A DNA stretch of 64,000 nucleotides from Struthidea cinerea (taxonomy: Eukaryota; Chordata; Aves; Passeriformes; Corcoracidae). Below are positions 63,763-64,000 of the stretch, in pieces. Position 1 is the first letter of the stretch; every line of letters begins with the position of its first letter. Location of the stretch: positions 1,899,757 through 1,963,756 of the forward strand of contig VZTI01005325.1 in assembly GCA_013397865.1 (NCBI GenBank), given 5' to 3'. A model generated the notes under the pieces. It was not told the DNA's origin and did not search any database. It was given only the letters and a program-made list of their open reading frames with translations. The translations under genes and the position numbers were made by a program.

Positions 63763-64000
63763 AATCACAGAATCACAGACTCATTAGGTTTGGAAGGGAC
63801 CTCTGGAGATCATCTACTCCAACCCCCTTGCCAACAGGGGTGTAACCTAGAGCAGGTGACACAGGAATACATCCAGGTGGCTTTTAAATGTCTCCAGAGA
63901 GGGAGACTCCATGACCTCCCTGGGCAGCTGTTCCAGTGCTCTGCCACCCTCAATGTAAAGCAATTCTTCCTCATGTTGAGGTGGAACTCGTTGTGTTTCT
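63763..64000 (-). mobile_element. CR1 LINE, antisense, cut by window end
   Basis: The minus strand shows an avian CR1 3' portion. The terminal repeat is at the low-coordinate end, where AATCACAGAATCACAGACTC is the reverse complement of ATTCTGTGATT units. It is followed by the reverse complement of the GGTCCCTTCCAAA block and then by older internal sequence, seen in antisense as CTCCATGACCTCCCTGGGCAGC. It continues beyond 64000, so the 5' extent is unknown. Its ATTCTGTGAT tail matches the subfamily type at 32071-32136. Confidence 0.93.

Noticed and set aside
1..64000. CRISPR arrays, prokaryotic operons, phage or plasmid modules
   Set aside because: Repeat content and composition are avian nuclear. 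No spaced direct-repeat arrays or dense coding were seen.

Overview
This window looks like AT-rich, non-coding nuclear DNA from a bird. The main evidence is a set of CR1 LINE fragments with the typical avian CR1 3' end (a GGTCCCTTCCAAC-type block followed by ATTCTATGAT or ATTCTGTGAT repeats). They lie at about 1002-1735, 4771-4909, 16112-16524, 32071-32136 and 63763-64000. Two LTR-retrotransposon remnants of a general type I associate with songbirds are also present, at 11893-12499 and about 54486-54632. A passerine or close relative is therefore my best guess, but this is inference from remembered repeat families.

I found no protein-coding gene, exon, rRNA or convincing tRNA that I can support. 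The open reading frames are short, carry no family motif I recognise, often overlap on both strands, and in several cases lie wholly inside repeats. The only recognisable protein-coding ancestry is a decayed CR1 reverse-transcriptase segment at 16112-16524. The window reads as an intergenic desert or the inside of a very large intron.

Layout: 1-5838 is unique sequence with two CR1 insertions. 5839-5981 is a 50-base T tract running into a 93-base assembly gap. 5982-11892 is mostly unique and holds two stretches that look like constrained regulatory DNA (9360-9620 and 11040-11290). 11893-12499 is a complete solo LTR with an intact 5-bp target duplication. 15460-15738 is a degenerate inverted-repeat element, followed by the CR1 RT fragment. 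16525-36937 is long unique sequence with microsatellites and one short CR1 tail. 38475-38589 is a small, abruptly GC- and CpG-rich insert ending at a single N. 44478-44503 is a perfect 26-bp palindrome. 49640-50060 is another candidate regulatory stretch. An LTR fragment lies near 54.5 kb, trinucleotide and TTAA microsatellites near 63.4-63.7 kb, and a CR1 copy is cut by the window end.

No genes act together here. The supportable content is repeat biology, assembly features and possible regulatory elements. I do not see a previously undescribed multi-gene system.
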